Shown here one piece after another: positions 62,139 to 64,000 of a stretch of DNA of 64,000 bases. The notes below the pieces were generated by a model that saw only the letters and a list, made by a program, of their open reading frames with translations, searched no databases and was not told the DNA's origin. Where the stretch lies: contig JAJKFL010000002.1 in NCBI GenBank assembly GCA_021186555.1, positions 32,966,089 through 33,030,088 of the forward strand. Reading direction: 5' to 3'. Origin of the DNA: Reticulitermes speratus. Lineage: Eukaryota; Arthropoda; Insecta; Blattodea; Rhinotermitidae. Made by a program: the position numbers and the translations under genes. Positions within the stretch are counted from its first letter, which is position 1, and the number at the start of each line of letters is the position of its first letter.

Positions 62139-64000
62139 ACTAGAATAGAATAGAATACAAATAGGGCAGGCACCACAGTGTCCCATGCACATCGACCATG
62201 CTTGATCCTTTGTGCAGCCGTTATATTCCTGTGTTTGACAACCCCGCACTTTGAACAAAGTGCAGTATCCTGCTTACAGAGATGTCCTTAAAGTCCCCTG
62301 GTTTCATAAAATAAGCCCCAGGTACCTGAATCTTAATGCAGCCAAGGCCTCGCTGTCACAAAGAACATGTGAGGCCATTTTGGATGCCTGTTTGCATTTA
62401 TCACACTCGGGACTCTTTACTAGCCCCACTTTAATTAGGTGCCCTTTTAGGTTACAGTGTCCACATAACAGCCCTATCACTATTCTTAGCTGATTTCTGC
62501 TCAAACTAAGTAGTTCTCCAGCTCTTTTATCAGAGGGTCTTTTAAGAAAGTCTTTAGTCTCTCTTGTCCACGAATGGACTGCCAATATTCTATTTGTTTC
62601 CTATTTATCCATTCACTGCTCACCTCCCTGGTAATCTTGACATATATGCCCAGGGCAGGTTCAGGTTGTATAAATGGACTTGAGGAGCCCTGTCTAGATA
62701 GTTGATCAGCCATTTCATTTCCACAAATTCCCATATGTCCTGGCACCCATATCAATTGAAACCTGTTATGTTCTGCCAGTCTCACCAGGGATTGATGGCA
62801 ATTCAAGACTAGTTTAGAATTGATTTGGAAGTTATTGAGCGCCTTGATGGCTGCTTGACTGTCAGAGAGAATATAGATGCTCCTACCTTTGTAGCCATTT
62901 TCTGTATTCTCCATTATGCTTGCCTTGATGGCATATATTTCCGCCTGGGATACCGTAGTGTGGAGGCTGAGCCTGAAGCTATGCCCCTTCCTCGAGCCCC
63001 ATTTATACACCCCGGCACCAGTGCCCTCATTGGTCTTAGACCCATCTGTATACCAGACCAGGTGTCCCTTATTGTCTGGATTAAATCCATTCTGCCATTC
63101 ATGTTTGTTGGAAAGATGAACCTTGAATGGCTTATGAAATATGTATCTTGGTGTCATTCTAACGTCCCCATTAGAAGGATGGGTTCTTGCTCCATATCTC
63201 GAGACTTTTTAGTGTGACCATAGTTAGTAGATCCAGGTCTCCACTGTTGATTGCACATAAGTCTGTAGATCCCTGCCTGGGCCTCCGCCTTGATTGTCAC
63301 TTATAAAGGCGGGAGTTCTGGGAGCACCTCCATTACTGCTGGTGGGGTAGTCTTCATCGCCCCCTTTATAGCCAAGCAGGCTAATCTCTGTAGCTTATTA
63401 ATCTCCATCCTGCTGACGTTTAATGGTTTTGGCTGAGTTCCGGTCTAATGAAAGGATTAGCCTTCTGCCAGTAGACTTATTCTTAGAGTTGAGAACCCTC
63501 CAGTTCTCCATGTGGAGCCCTGAACTAAGGCTCTTGATCCACTTAGGAAGTTCTTCAGGACCTGTGGCCGCCTTATCCTTCGTCCTGAGAGCCCTCTTGA
63601 CTGGTTTAGAGAGGTGCATGGCGTCAATTGCTTTACGCCTCGCTCCCTCCCTAATTTGGAACCCATGAAGGGCTGCAATAAGCCAATCTACAGACTTTTG
63701 ATCAGCACATGCATAGAAGATTATGCCTCTCTCCAGTCTGTAGGATCGGAGAAGTGGACGTCCCCTATACGGGGTCTCGCGAAACACCTCCCCGACTTTG
63801 TCCAAGACCAAATTAACATCCTCCAGAGACAGCTTCTCCTCAGGATGGTCTAAGAGGACAGCTGCTCTAAAGTTGAGGATGGTTTCTTGGGAGTCTGCTC
63901 TGTGGGAGTGTAACCCCCAGATCTGGGTCGTTTAGGACCTGATGAAGGCTGAGACTTGATTTCATGCACCGGTTGGGGTACGCTCCTGGTACCATTTTGC
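62139..64000 (-). mobile_element. Non-LTR retrotransposon with ORF1 joined to RNase H, RT region missing
   Basis: The minus strand runs in from the right edge. ORF1 remnant (63398 to beyond 63811): VLDKVGEVFRETPYRGRPLL, YRLERGIIFYACADQKSVDW and LIAALHGFQIREGARRKAID, resembling the DUF4780-type ORF1 of insect LINEs. Next, 62501-63157 is an RNase H domain: WYTDGSKTNEGTGAGVY, SQAEIYAIKASI, LSDSQAAIKAL and WVPGHMGICGNEMADQLSR hold the catalytic acidic residues. 62304-62585 gives the C-terminal tail with a zinc-binding CGHC, CDKC and H pattern. The endonuclease and reverse transcriptase between ORF1 and RNase H are absent. The 3' end has a (TTCTA)n tail at 62139-62158. Confidence 0.85.

Overview
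The window looks like nuclear DNA of a large, repeat-rich insect genome, AT-rich with long introns. The evidence is the insect-type SMAD2/3 gene (Smox) on the + strand, insect families of LINEs, tRNA-derived SINEs and DNA transposons, and a set of hammerhead-ribozyme elements of the kind known from Penelope-like retroelements. A cockroach or termite is my guess from the repeat mix; the sequence does not prove it.

Left part (1-13,191): five 3' exons of Smox (521-817, 3830-3988, 10242-10466, 11282-11426, 13068-13191) encode most of the linker and the whole MH2 domain, ending in the SSMS receptor-phosphorylation tail. The MH1 exons lie upstream of the window. Exon 3830 sits at the end of an array of nine ~75-bp units, each carrying a copy of that exon's splice acceptor and first bases. 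The introns hold an internally deleted piggyBac, an internally deleted mariner-type element, several SINEs, a pogo-like MITE with a SINE inside it, and a hammerhead motif close to the last exon.

Middle (13,192-43,300): I find no confident host coding sequence. It holds a 578-bp palindromic hammerhead element, MITEs, a second copy of the deleted mariner, an orphan CpG-rich block (25.8-26.7 kb), a foldback transposon with inverted transposase 3' ends, a ZBED/hAT-like fragment, truncated LINEs, a DD34D mariner split by a LINE, and a hAT-like MITE carrying a SINE.

Right part (43,300-64,000): a CpG-rich block (43.3-44.65 kb) looks like a promoter region and includes a weak candidate minus-strand first exon. 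Four phase-compatible + strand exons (46256-54165) predict a complete 260-residue protein that I do not recognise. Its introns carry two intact-looking hammerhead motifs, a LINE tail flanked by a 33-bp inverted repeat, and an 88-bp perfect palindrome. The end holds a jockey-like LINE with reverse transcriptase, MITEs, an unclassified repeat also present at 18.8 kb, and a LINE joining an ORF1 domain to an RNase H domain.

The strongest new observations are the hammerhead set, whose stem I covaries among copies, and the Smox splice-site-derived tandem array. Calls are by eye; no search or folding was run.
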